Assembly: GCA_002307245.1 (NCBI GenBank)
Contig: DBTW01000023.1
Span: 9,630 to 15,824, forward strand
DNA length: 6,195 bases
Source of the DNA: Spirochaetaceae bacterium UBA1306
GTDB lineage: Bacteria > Spirochaetota > Spirochaetia > Treponematales > Rectinemataceae
Direction: 5' to 3'
Notes under the pieces: model-generated
Told to the model about the DNA's origin: nothing
The model's input: the letters and a program-made list of their open reading frames with translations, nothing else
Database searches by the model: none
Program-made: the position numbers and the translations under genes
Part shown: positions 1 through 5,026 of the stretch, piece by piece
Layout of the letters: each line of letters opens with the position of its first letter
How positions within the stretch are numbered: position 1 is the first letter of the stretch

Positions 1-650
1 CGGCCGATGATGCGGCCCTTCATCTCGTCGGAGGGCAGGCTGACCGAGGTGACCGTGACTTCGGTGGTGACCTCGGTCGCGATGCGCTGGATGGTCGAGA
101 CGAGAATGTCCCGGGCCTTCTTCTCGGCTACGAGCTGGGCTTCCTGCTCGATCTTGTTGATGATGATCTGGGCATCGCGTTTGGCCTCGTTCTCCAGGCC
201 CTGGATGATGAGCTTCTTGGCCTCTTCGGCGGAGAGGCCGGAAATGCGCTCCAACTCCAGGCGATAGCGCTCCTCCTGCCCTGCCAGGGCCTCTTCCTTC
301 TCGGAAGCGGACTTGAGCCTGACTTGGAGAGCCTGCTCCTGGCGGTCTAGAGTCTCTATCTTCTTGTCGAGAGTCTCTTCTTTCTGCTGAACCCGGCGCT
401 CGTAACGCTGTAGCTCGGCCCTGCGCTCGCGTATCTCCCGTTCTTGCTGGTTGCGTTCTCGAAGGATCTGATCTTTCGCCTCGACCAGGATTTCTTTCTT
501 CTGAGATTCGGCCTCTTTGACCGCGTCCCTTTTAATCCGCTCCGCCTTTTGCTCGGCGGCGGCGAGTTGAAATCTGGCATAGAGCCAGCGGATCGTCCAT
601 CCAAGAATCGCACCAGCAACGGGAAGGGCGATAAACCATAATGGATTCAT
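1..650 (-). CDS. rny: Ribonuclease Y, N-terminal part (cut by left edge)
   Basis: Membrane-anchored endoribonuclease that starts the decay of many bacterial mRNAs. About 216 residues are present, read leftward from the ATG at 650-648. Residues 3-25 form a hydrophobic membrane anchor (FIALPVAGAILGW). Residues about 30-185 are a long charged coiled coil rich in Glu, Lys, Arg and Gln. The conserved block from about 180 (KKARDILVSTIQRIATEVT) follows, and then SDEMKGRIIG at 207-216, which opens the KH RNA-binding domain. The rest of the KH domain and the catalytic HD domain lie beyond the window; the family is usually a little over 500 aa. The start is supported by AGGAGGG at 654-660 and by the anchor beginning directly after it. 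The gene stands alone here behind a consensus promoter. The family call is very secure. Confidence 0.96.
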   Translation of the reverse strand, partial: MNPLWFIALPVAGAILGWTIRWLYARFQLAAAEQKAERIKRDAVKEAESQKKEILVEAKDQILRERNQQEREIRERRAELQRYERRVQQKEETLDKKIETLDRQEQALQVRLKSASEKEEALAGQEERYRLELERISGLSAEEAKKLIIQGLENEAKRDAQIIINKIEQEAQLVAEKKARDILVSTIQRIATEVTTEVTVTSVSLPSDEMKGRIIG

Positions 651-653
651 GGT

Positions 654-660
654 CCCTCCT
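654..660 (-). promoter_or_regulatory. Shine-Dalgarno site of rny
   Basis: On the minus strand this reads AGGAGGG, three bases before the ATG at 650-648. It is the strongest ribosome binding site in the window and fixes the rny start. It lies four bases downstream of the 5'-terminal hairpin at 665-678. Confidence 0.85.
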
Positions 661-664
661 ACTT

Positions 665-678
665 CTACATTGCTGTAG
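665..678 (-). other. 5'-terminal GNRA hairpin of the rny transcript
   Basis: On the minus strand this reads CTACA-GCAA-TGTAG, a perfect 5-bp stem closed by a GCAA (GNRA-type) tetraloop. The promoter at 685-712 predicts transcription to start at about 678, so the hairpin would be the first thing on the mRNA with no unpaired 5' tail. The inverted repeat is seen directly. That it exists as an RNA hairpin, and that it protects or regulates the mRNA, is inference. Confidence 0.55.
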
Positions 679-684
679 GTTTCG

Positions 685-712
685 ATTATACGGAAGAGCC
701 TGTTTTTGTCAA
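685..712 (-). promoter_or_regulatory. Consensus sigma70 promoter of rny
   Basis: On the minus strand the -35 is TTGACA (712-707) and the -10 is TATAAT (690-685), with a 16-bp spacer. Both hexamers match the housekeeping consensus perfectly. The predicted start point is about 678, giving a leader of roughly 28 nt to the rny ATG. This implies strong basal transcription that must be balanced after initiation. Confidence 0.88.
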
Positions 713-909
713 GGATTTGAGCAGCCTGTAGCTTCATTCAGAATATTTTATTTAATGAAAATGAAATAGATTAGTAGGACCGAGAGGAAATACTCTGTAA
801 TTGATAAACATAAGTATACACTGATTTTATGAAAAATAAGCCTCCTGGAACGGCGATATGCTCGCAGAGAAGGCGCAGCATGGGAAGCTTTATTTCATGA
901 GAAATGCGA

Positions 910-939
910 TTGACGGCGCGCAATTTACCACTGTATAGT
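910..939 (+). promoter_or_regulatory. Candidate sigma70 promoter for the RRM gene
   Basis: A -35-like TTGACG (910-915) and a -10-like TATAGT (934-939) are separated by 18 bp, with TG directly before the -10. The predicted start is about 946, giving an mRNA leader of roughly 357 nt. It is the best match I found on the plus strand upstream of the gene, but a weaker or closer promoter cannot be excluded. Confidence 0.4.
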
Positions 940-1054
940 CCATTAGGATTCCCGGATGGGTTTCCGCGCACTTTCGGAGGGATGAGTTCGCCTTCTCCAG
1001 TTTTATGGTAGAAAACCGGGTCCGCATCGCTGTTAATACTCGAACGCGGCGGCT

Positions 1055-1079
1055 CTTAAGTCCGGCGGCCGGATTTAAG
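1055..1079. repeat. 25-bp near-perfect palindrome
   Basis: Left arm CTTAAGTCCGGC (1055-1066) and right arm GCCGGATTTAAG (1068-1079) match at 11 of 12 positions around a single central base. The one mismatch becomes a G-U pair in RNA on the plus strand. It could be a protein-binding dyad or a stable stem in the leader of the RRM gene. No poly-T follows, so it is not a classical terminator. Confidence 0.55.
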
Positions 1080-1205
1080 GAAAACCGTTGTCCAAGCTTC
1101 GATGGTAAAGAAAGCATTATGCTCTCCCACGCCTCGCCCGTTTTTATCTCCCTAAAGACACAAGAGATCCCAGAACGGCCTTCCAGAAAGCCGCCGTACG
1201 TCCGT

Positions 1206-1222
1206 CCCGAGCCTAGCTCGGG
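1206..1222 (+). repeat. Leader hairpin 1 (7-bp stem, CTA loop)
   Basis: CCCGAGC (1206-1212) and GCTCGGG (1216-1222) are perfectly complementary around a 3-nt loop. There is no T-run after it. It lies about 80 bp before the RRM start codon, next to a second hairpin at 1234-1250. Confidence 0.5.
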
Positions 1223-1233
1223 CACGCGGGCGC

Positions 1234-1250
1234 GCTCGCCATAGGCGGGC
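1234..1250 (+). repeat. Leader hairpin 2 (7-bp stem, ATA loop)
   Basis: GCTCGCC (1234-1240) pairs with GGCGGGC (1244-1250), with one G-U pair when read as RNA, around a 3-nt loop. With hairpin 1 it makes a tandem structured segment just upstream of the RRM gene. Confidence 0.45.
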
Positions 1251-1278
1251 GGATCCGGCTCCGATCGCCCAAACGACC

Positions 1279-1299
1279 GGGGCCCTATGAGGGTTTTTT
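1279..1299 (+). promoter_or_regulatory. Hairpin that may bury the RRM ribosome binding site
   Basis: CCCT (1283-1286) pairs with AGGG (1290-1293) over an ATG loop, and GGGG (1279-1282) can add four G-U pairs with the following T-run. The likely Shine-Dalgarno GAGGG (1289-1293) sits in the downstream arm, nine bases before the ATG at 1303. A six-T run (1294-1299) follows, giving a miniature terminator-like shape. The sequence is seen directly; a regulatory role is inferred, and the stem is short. Confidence 0.4.
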
Positions 1300-1302
1300 C
1301 GC

Positions 1303-1584
1303 ATGTCCAAGAAGGTTTACGTCGGCAACATGAATTACGCCACCACTGAGAACGCTCTCCGGGATCTCTTCACCCAGTATGGCGAAGTCGCGTCGGTCAA
1401 CATCATCGTCGACCGCTACACGGGTAAGGCCAAGGGCTTCGGGTTCGTCGAGATGAACACCGAGGAGGAGGCTCGCTCCGCGATCGAGGCTCTCAACGGT
1501 TTTGAGTTCATGGGCCGGCAGCTCCGCGTGAACGAGGCCGAGGACAAGCCGAGGCGGGACAACTTCCGCCCACGGAACTATTGA
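1303..1584 (+). CDS. Single-RRM RNA-binding protein
   Basis: A 93-residue protein that is almost entirely one RNA recognition motif, the fold that binds single-stranded RNA on its beta-sheet. RNP2 is VYVGNM at residues 5-10 and RNP1 is KGFGFVEM at 44-51, with the aromatic Tyr6, Phe46 and Phe48 in the expected RNA-contacting places. The first helix (about 17-26) and the second (about 54-64) fit the beta-alpha-beta-beta-alpha-beta order. The tail (about 81-93) is short and basic (KPRRDNFRPRNY) and replaces the Gly-rich tail of plant and cyanobacterial relatives. Bacterial members are often linked to cold or stress adaptation and probably act as RNA chaperones, but the target here is unknown. 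The start is supported by GAGGG at 1289-1293. The gene stands alone and ends in its own strong terminator. Confidence 0.93.
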   Translation: MSKKVYVGNMNYATTENALRDLFTQYGEVASVNIIVDRYTGKAKGFGFVEMNTEEEARSAIEALNGFEFMGRQLRVNEAEDKPRRDNFRPRNY

Positions 1585-1635
1585 GACCAGTCGTTCGCGA
1601 ATAGACGAGTGCCGCTCGCTCTTCGCTTACGACAG

Positions 1636-1656
1636 TTTCCCGCCCTCCGCGGGGAA
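1636..1656 (+). repeat. 3'-UTR hairpin with CCTCC loop
   Basis: TTTCCCGC (1636-1643) and GCGGGGAA (1649-1656) form an 8-bp stem with one U-G pair and a five-base loop CCTCC. It ends two bases before the terminator stem, so the RRM transcript finishes in two stacked hairpins. The exposed loop would be complementary to the core of a Shine-Dalgarno sequence (GGAGG). A regulatory use of that loop is inference only. Confidence 0.5.
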
Positions 1657-1657
1657 C

Positions 1658-1692
1658 CGAGCCGCGCGGCCGCCGCGCGGCTCGTTTTTTTT
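1658..1692 (+). terminator. Strong intrinsic terminator of the RRM gene
   Basis: CGAGCCGCGCGG (1658-1669) and its exact complement (1673-1684) form a 12-bp, very GC-rich stem with a CCG loop, followed directly by eight T residues (1685-1692). It lies about 75 bp after the RRM stop codon. On the minus strand no T-run follows, so it serves mainly the plus-strand transcript and isolates it from the converging pseudouridine synthase gene, which ends at 1727. Confidence 0.93.
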
Positions 1693-1726
1693 GTCCGGTA
1701 GACAGCGCGGTCTCGCCTGGGCGCGA

Positions 1727-2761
1727 TTAGTCGGCGCCCTCGCGGCGTCCCTTGCCGAAGGCGGCGTCGAGAGAAAGGACGAGGGCGCGGAAGCGCTCCG
1801 GGACGGGCGCCACGAAGAGCCTGGGCTCGGCCTCTCCGGGGAGGAGAATCCGTAGCCTGTGGGCGTGGAGCATGAGCGTGGCCTCGGGAAAGCGGCCGTC
1901 CTTGCGCCCGTAGATGGGATCGCCGAGAATGGGGCATCCGAGGCCCGCCATATGGACGCGCAGCTGATGGGTGCGCCCGGTCTTGGGCCTGAGCGATACT
2001 AGGGAAAAGCGCTCGGCCTTCGTTCCGCCCCTCGCCTCGGTTTGGGCCCAGGATACGAGGACCCTATAATCGGTGACGGCGGGCTTGCCCCCCTCGGGCA
2101 GGCTCGCGAAGCGCTTTCGGTCGCGCTTGTCCCGGCCAAGCCTATCTGAGATGCGGCCACTCGGGAGTAGGGGCGCGCCCTTAACGATCGCGAGGTATTC
2201 CTTGCGGGTCTTCCGCTCCTTGAACTGCTCGGCGAGGAAGACCTGGGCCTCGAGATCCTTGGCCGCCGCGATGACCCCGGACGTATCCTTGTCCAGGCGA
2301 TGGACGATCCCGCCGCGCGCAGGTCGAGCGCGGTTCACCCCCGACCCGAGCTCGCCGCCCGCCCGGTCGCGCGACGCGATCCAGAGCACGGCGTTAGCCA
2401 GGGTGCCGCGCCTATTCCCGGCTCCGGGATGGGTCACCATACCCTGGGCCTTGTCGACGACGATGACCCGCTCGTCCTCGTATAGGATCGAGAGGGGTAG
2501 CTCCTCGGCCTCGAAGCTCAGGGGCGCCTCGGCCGCCCAAAGGAGCTCGAGCGTATCGCCTTCCCTAAGCGGGCGCGAAGCCTTGGCCGGCTGCCCGTTC
2601 ACGCGAATGAGCCCGCTCCTCGCCTTGATCTGCGATCGACTGAGCACGCCGGCCTCAGCGATGTAGGTATCGGCGCGAGCGGCACCCTCCGGCCCGACCA
2701 CGGTCTTCCAGCTCCGATCGAGAACGGTCGCCCTAGGGGCGGGTTTCTTCGCATTCTTCAT
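1727..2761 (-). CDS. rluD: 23S rRNA pseudouridine synthase, RluD/RluC type
   Basis: Converts uridines of large-subunit rRNA to pseudouridine; E. coli RluD acts on 1911, 1915 and 1917 in helix 69. The 344-aa protein has an S4 RNA-binding domain at about 26-75 (SRSQIKARSGLIRVNG at 41-56). The catalytic domain follows from about 90, with HRLDKDTSG at 154-162 placing the catalytic aspartate at D157. The substrate-binding block RPKTGRTHQLRVHMAG is at 258-273 and PILGD at 277-281. Length and domain order fit RluD and RluC, and HRLDKDTSG leans to RluD; the exact target base cannot be read from sequence. A Gly/Arg-rich insert at about 131-150 looks lineage-specific. I see no Shine-Dalgarno before the ATG at 2761-2759, and the promoter elements suggest a nearly leaderless mRNA. 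It is divergent from sodA and convergent with the RRM gene. Confidence 0.93.
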   Translation of the reverse strand: MKNAKKPAPRATVLDRSWKTVVGPEGAARADTYIAEAGVLSRSQIKARSGLIRVNGQPAKASRPLREGDTLELLWAAEAPLSFEAEELPLSILYEDERVIVVDKAQGMVTHPGAGNRRGTLANAVLWIASRDRAGGELGSGVNRARPARGGIVHRLDKDTSGVIAAAKDLEAQVFLAEQFKERKTRKEYLAIVKGAPLLPSGRISDRLGRDKRDRKRFASLPEGGKPAVTDYRVLVSWAQTEARGGTKAERFSLVSLRPKTGRTHQLRVHMAGLGCPILGDPIYGRKDGRFPEATLMLHAHRLRILLPGEAEPRLFVAPVPERFRALVLSLDAAFGKGRREGAD

Positions 2762-2769
2762 CCGCTTGA

Positions 2770-2778
2770 TTTATAGCA
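2770..2778 (-). promoter_or_regulatory. Extended -10 promoter of the rluD-like gene
   Basis: On the minus strand this reads TGCTATAAA (2778-2770), an extended -10 element (TGn then TATAAA). No good -35 is seen, as is usual for this class. The predicted start point is about 2763, only two bases before the ATG at 2761. That would leave no room for a ribosome binding site, which agrees with none being visible. Confidence 0.55.
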
Positions 2779-2820
2779 TGAAAGCGTCCGAGCGGCAGAG
2801 GCGAAGGGCCTTCCCTCTTC

Positions 2821-2870
2821 GCGATTATATTATTAGATTCATAATATATGATATTCCTAATATTGGAGTA
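2821..2870. promoter_or_regulatory. AT-rich control region upstream of sodA
   Basis: The region between rluD and sodA turns sharply AT-rich at about 2824-2864. It holds a 13-bp dyad TCATA-ATA-TATGA (2839-2851) and an imperfect dyad CCTAATATTGG (2856-2866). No clear -35/-10 pair fits, though TAATAT (2842-2847) could serve as a -10 for sodA. Dyads of this kind suit metal- or peroxide-responsive repressors such as Fur, Mur or PerR, but none matches those consensus boxes well enough to name the regulator. Confidence 0.35.
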
Positions 2871-2875
2871 TCGCC

Positions 2876-2882
2876 AAAGGAG
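2876..2882 (+). promoter_or_regulatory. Shine-Dalgarno site deciding the sodA start
   Basis: AAAGGAG sits seven bases before the ATG at 2890. It rules out the in-frame upstream ATG at 2848, which would add 14 residues not seen in the family and has no ribosome site. Confidence 0.85.
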
Positions 2883-2889
2883 TCACGAT

Positions 2890-3501
2890 ATGTCATTCAC
2901 AGTACCGGATTTACGATATTCCTTCGAAGCCCTGGAACCCCATATCGATGCCGAAACCATGCGCATCCACCACGACAAGCATCATGGGGCCTATGTCGCC
3001 AACCTGAACAAAGCCCTCGACGGCACGGAATACGCATCCTGGGGCCCGGACGCCATTGTCCGCGATTGGTCGAAACTACCTGAGGCGGTCAAAACCGCCG
3101 CGAGGAATAATGGTGGCGGCCATTACAACCATACGCTCCTCTGGGAGAGCATGGCGCCAGGGACTGGAGGCTCGCCTTCGGGATCCCTAGCTTCAGCCAT
3201 CGAGCGCGAGTTAGGCGGATTCGAGTCATTTAAAGGAGAACTGACGAAATCGGCCCTAGGGCGATTCGGTTCGGGATGGGCTTGGCTTTCGCTCGGCATG
3301 GATAAAAAACTCGTCGTGGAGTCGACGCCGAATCAGGACAGCCCCCTATCGGAGAACCGCATTCCCCTCCTCGGAATCGATGTATGGGAGCATGCCTATT
3401 ACTTGAAGTACCAGAATCGCCGAGCCGATTACCTTGAGGCATTTTTCAAGGTAATCGACTGGAAAGAGATAGCAAAACGCTTTGAAAAAGCGATGTCTTG
3501 A
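2890..3501 (+). CDS. sodA: Superoxide dismutase, Mn type
   Basis: Cytoplasmic enzyme that converts superoxide to oxygen and hydrogen peroxide. It has 203 aa, the usual length. The four metal ligands are H27, H81, D164 and H168 (the last two in DVWEHAYY at 164-171). Tyr35 and His31 of the substrate funnel are present, as are W130 and W132. Metal type: G77 in NNGGGH together with Q149 in STPNQD is the manganese-type arrangement, whereas iron enzymes usually carry the active-site Gln near position 77. Mn is therefore likely, although a cambialistic enzyme cannot be excluded. There is no signal peptide. The start at 2890 is chosen for its ribosome site and because PDLRYSFEALEPHID is the normal family N-terminus. 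It is monocistronic, followed by an inverted repeat and then by the sigma54 promoter of amtB. It implies exposure to oxygen. Confidence 0.95.
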   Translation: MSFTVPDLRYSFEALEPHIDAETMRIHHDKHHGAYVANLNKALDGTEYASWGPDAIVRDWSKLPEAVKTAARNNGGGHYNHTLLWESMAPGTGGSPSGSLASAIERELGGFESFKGELTKSALGRFGSGWAWLSLGMDKKLVVESTPNQDSPLSENRIPLLGIDVWEHAYYLKYQNRRADYLEAFFKVIDWKEIAKRFEKAMS

Positions 3502-3514
3502 GGAAACGCGGAAT

Positions 3515-3563
3515 AGCGACGTTAGTGTAGTTTCGAGTTCTTGAGCCCTACGCTAATGTCGCT
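3515..3563 (+). repeat. Long inverted repeat after sodA
   Basis: Left arm AGCGACGTTAGTGTAG (3515-3530) and right arm CTACGCTAATGTCGCT (3548-3563) pair over 16 positions, 14 as Watson-Crick and two as G-U in RNA, around a 17-nt loop. The loop itself can pair TCGA with TTGA. No T-run follows, so it is not a typical intrinsic terminator. It begins 13 bp after the sodA stop and may set the 3' end of that mRNA by blocking exonucleases, or may be a copy of a dispersed repeat. Confidence 0.6.
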
Positions 3564-3586
3564 TGCCCGCAACTTGGGACACTGAC

Positions 3587-3636
3587 AGAAAATTAAAGGA
3601 AATATAATTTAGATACATTTTTTATAAATATAACCA
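3587..3636. promoter_or_regulatory. AT-rich bend-prone segment upstream of the amtB promoter
   Basis: About 50 bp of nearly pure A and T, with A/T runs (for example the six-T run at 3618-3623), lie 50-100 bp upstream of the sigma54 promoter. This is where DNA-bending proteins (IHF or HU) usually help a distant activator reach the polymerase. I did not find a recognisable NtrC-type dyad. The composition is seen; the role is inferred. Confidence 0.3.
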
Positions 3637-3686
3637 TACATTAGCTTGCTCAAGTATCACTTCCCCCTAATTGGCGAGCATCAAAC

Positions 3687-3702
3687 TGGCACGATTCATG
3701 CA
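3687..3702 (+). promoter_or_regulatory. Sigma54 (RpoN) -24/-12 promoter of amtB-glnK
   Basis: TGGCAC (3687-3692), five bases, then ATGCA (3698-3702) matches the consensus TGGCAC-N5-TTGCA at 15 informative or spacer positions, with one mismatch (A for T). The invariant GG (3688-3689) and GC (3700-3701) are in exact register. The predicted start is about 3713, leaving a leader of about 28 nt to the ATG at 3742. Sigma54 control of ammonium transporter genes is well known in many bacteria, which fits. An AAA+ enhancer-binding activator, not in this window, would be needed. Confidence 0.82.
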
Positions 3703-3730
3703 CAGTGAAACTCGGGTCTCTTTCCAAATT

Positions 3731-3737
3731 AAGGGGG
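3731..3737 (+). promoter_or_regulatory. Shine-Dalgarno site of amtB
   Basis: AAGGGGG ends four bases before the ATG at 3742. It supports that start over any ATG further inside the first membrane segment. Confidence 0.7.
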
Positions 3738-3741
3738 AAAA

Positions 3742-5016
3742 ATGACAGTCATCCCGAGCTTGAGCGGCGGGAACACTGCCTGGGTGCTGATTGCAACGGC
3801 CCTGGTCATGTTCATGACCGTGCCGGCCCTCGGCTTGTTCTACGGCGGCCTCGTCAGGAAGAAGAACGTGCTCAGCGTGTTGATGCAATGCTTCATTACG
3901 CTCGCCCTAGTCTCCGTGATCTGGGTCTCGATAGGCTACAGCCTGGCCTTCAGCGATGGCGAGCTCATCCCAGGCGTGCTCGGCAACTTCAAATGGGCTT
4001 TCTTCCGCGGCATTACGCCCGATCGGCTGTCCCCCTATTACGTATCCGACTCCGCGGGCCGCGTGCCGCACCTCGCCTTCGCGATGTTCCAGTGCATGTT
4101 CGCGGTGATCACGCCGGCCCTCATCGTCGGAGCCTTCGCCGAGAGGATGAAGTTCTCCTCGTTCCTGGTATTCACCTGCCTATGGGAGATCCTGATCTAC
4201 AGCCCGCTCGCGCACATGGTCTGGTCGGCGAACGGTTGGCTCTACAAGCTCGGGGTCCTCGACTTCGCCGGCGGCACGGTAGTCCACATCAACGCTGGCT
4301 TCGCGGCTCTCGCGGCGGCCCTCGTGATCGGCCGGCGCAACAACCTCAAGGCCCTACCGCCGCACAACCTTCCATATACCCTGATCGGCGCGGCCATGCT
4401 CTGGTTCGGCTGGTTCGGCTTCAACGCCGGGTCCGCCCTGGCGGCCGACGGCATCGCCGCGAGCGCTTTGATGTCGACCAACGTGGCGGCCGCCGCCGCC
4501 GGCCTCGTCTGGCCCATCCTCGACAAGCTCGTGAACAAGCGTCCGACCATACTCGGCGCCGCCACGGGGGCGGTCGTGGGGCTCGTGGCCATCACGCCGG
4601 CTGCCGGCTACGTGAACGCCGGGGGCGCCCTCGCCATAGGCGCGATATCGAGCGCGATCTGCTTCGTGATGGTTACCTTCGTCAAGGAGCGCTTCGGCTA
4701 CGACGATGCGCTGGACGCCTTTGGCTGCCACGGCATCGGGGGGCTCGTCGGGGCGCTCCTCACCGGCGTGTTCGCCGATCCCGCCGTCTGGAAGGCCTTC
4801 GGCGGGACCTATGCCGGAGCCCTTTACGGGAACCAGCGCCAGTTCCTCCTCCAGCTCCTCGGCTCGGGGATGAGCATCGCCATCGCCTTCTTCGGTACTT
4901 TCGCCCTCCTCAAGATCATCGACGTCATCATGGGCCTCAGGGTCGACGCGAAGGACGAGGCCATGGGCCTCGACATCTCCCAGCACCACGAGCGGGCCTA
5001 TACGGTCATCGATTAA
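3742..5016 (+). CDS. amtB: Ammonium transporter AmtB
   Basis: Trimeric inner-membrane channel that takes up ammonium. The 424-aa protein is very hydrophobic, with about 11 membrane segments from residue 11 to about 398. Key pore residues are visible by alignment with E. coli AmtB: the twin histidines H182 (GGTVVHINAG) and H330 (FGCHGIGG); D174 in DFAGGTVVH; the outer-gate phenylalanines F120 (FQCMF) and F227 (GWFGFNAGS); W161 at the mouth; and S231. The C-terminal tail (from about 400) keeps GLDISQHHERAY, the conserved segment through which PII proteins dock. There is no cleavable signal peptide like that of the E. coli protein; the chain starts almost directly in the first membrane segment. 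It is the first gene of an operon with glnK (10-bp gap) behind a sigma54 promoter, so it should be switched on by nitrogen limitation. Confidence 0.96.
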   Translation: MTVIPSLSGGNTAWVLIATALVMFMTVPALGLFYGGLVRKKNVLSVLMQCFITLALVSVIWVSIGYSLAFSDGELIPGVLGNFKWAFFRGITPDRLSPYYVSDSAGRVPHLAFAMFQCMFAVITPALIVGAFAERMKFSSFLVFTCLWEILIYSPLAHMVWSANGWLYKLGVLDFAGGTVVHINAGFAALAAALVIGRRNNLKALPPHNLPYTLIGAAMLWFGWFGFNAGSALAADGIAASALMSTNVAAAAAGLVWPILDKLVNKRPTILGAATGAVVGLVAITPAAGYVNAGGALAIGAISSAICFVMVTFVKERFGYDDALDAFGCHGIGGLVGALLTGVFADPAVWKAFGGTYAGALYGNQRQFLLQLLGSGMSIAIAFFGTFALLKIIDVIMGLRVDAKDEAMGLDISQHHERAYTVID

Positions 5017-5020
5017 GGAG
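5015..5020 (+). promoter_or_regulatory. Shine-Dalgarno site of glnK, overlapping the amtB stop
   Basis: AAGGAG shares its first two bases with the amtB TAA stop (5014-5016) and lies six bases before the glnK ATG at 5027. This is the usual layout for coupled translation of two operon genes. Confidence 0.85.
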
Positions 5021-5026
5021 CCGAGC

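Larger units (their letters stand above)
651..1302. other. Gene-free region between rny and the RRM gene
   Basis: About 650 bp between two divergent genes. The left part (685-900) is AT-rich and holds the rny promoter. The right part (about 940-1302) becomes GC-rich and contains several inverted repeats (1055-1079, 1206-1222, 1234-1250, 1279-1297). Open frames exist at 771-971 and 890-1225 (minus) and 1005-1244 (plus), but none has a recognisable domain or a convincing ribosome site. I see no tRNA, 6S, SRP or tmRNA signature. The simplest reading is divergent control DNA plus a long structured leader of about 350 nt for the RRM gene. Confidence 0.6.

Noticed and set aside
771..971. Minus-strand 66-codon open frame
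   Set aside because: No domain and no ribosome site, and it runs through AT-rich control DNA. Treated as chance.
890..1225. Minus-strand 111-codon open frame in the rny-RRM gap
   Set aside because: No recognisable family and no good ribosome site, and it crosses a 25-bp palindrome and hairpins. A small unknown protein cannot be fully excluded, but there is no positive evidence.
2073..2666. Plus-strand open frame opposite the rluD-like gene
   Set aside because: Low-complexity Ser/Arg/Ala-rich translation with no motif; it is fully antisense to a gene with clear catalytic motifs.
2848..2889. Upstream in-frame ATG that would lengthen SodA by 14 residues
   Set aside because: It lies in the AT-rich control region without a ribosome site. 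The ATG at 2890 has AAAGGAG at ideal spacing and gives the normal family N-terminus.
3582..3608. Possible sigma70 promoter (CTGACA, 15 bp, TATAAT) upstream of amtB
   Set aside because: The -10 is perfect but the spacer is too short and the DNA is so AT-rich that a chance match is likely. The sigma54 element is far better supported.
3641..3660. CTTG-CT-CAAG dyad as an NtrC-type activator site
   Set aside because: The dyad is only four bases per arm and does not match the known NtrC consensus.
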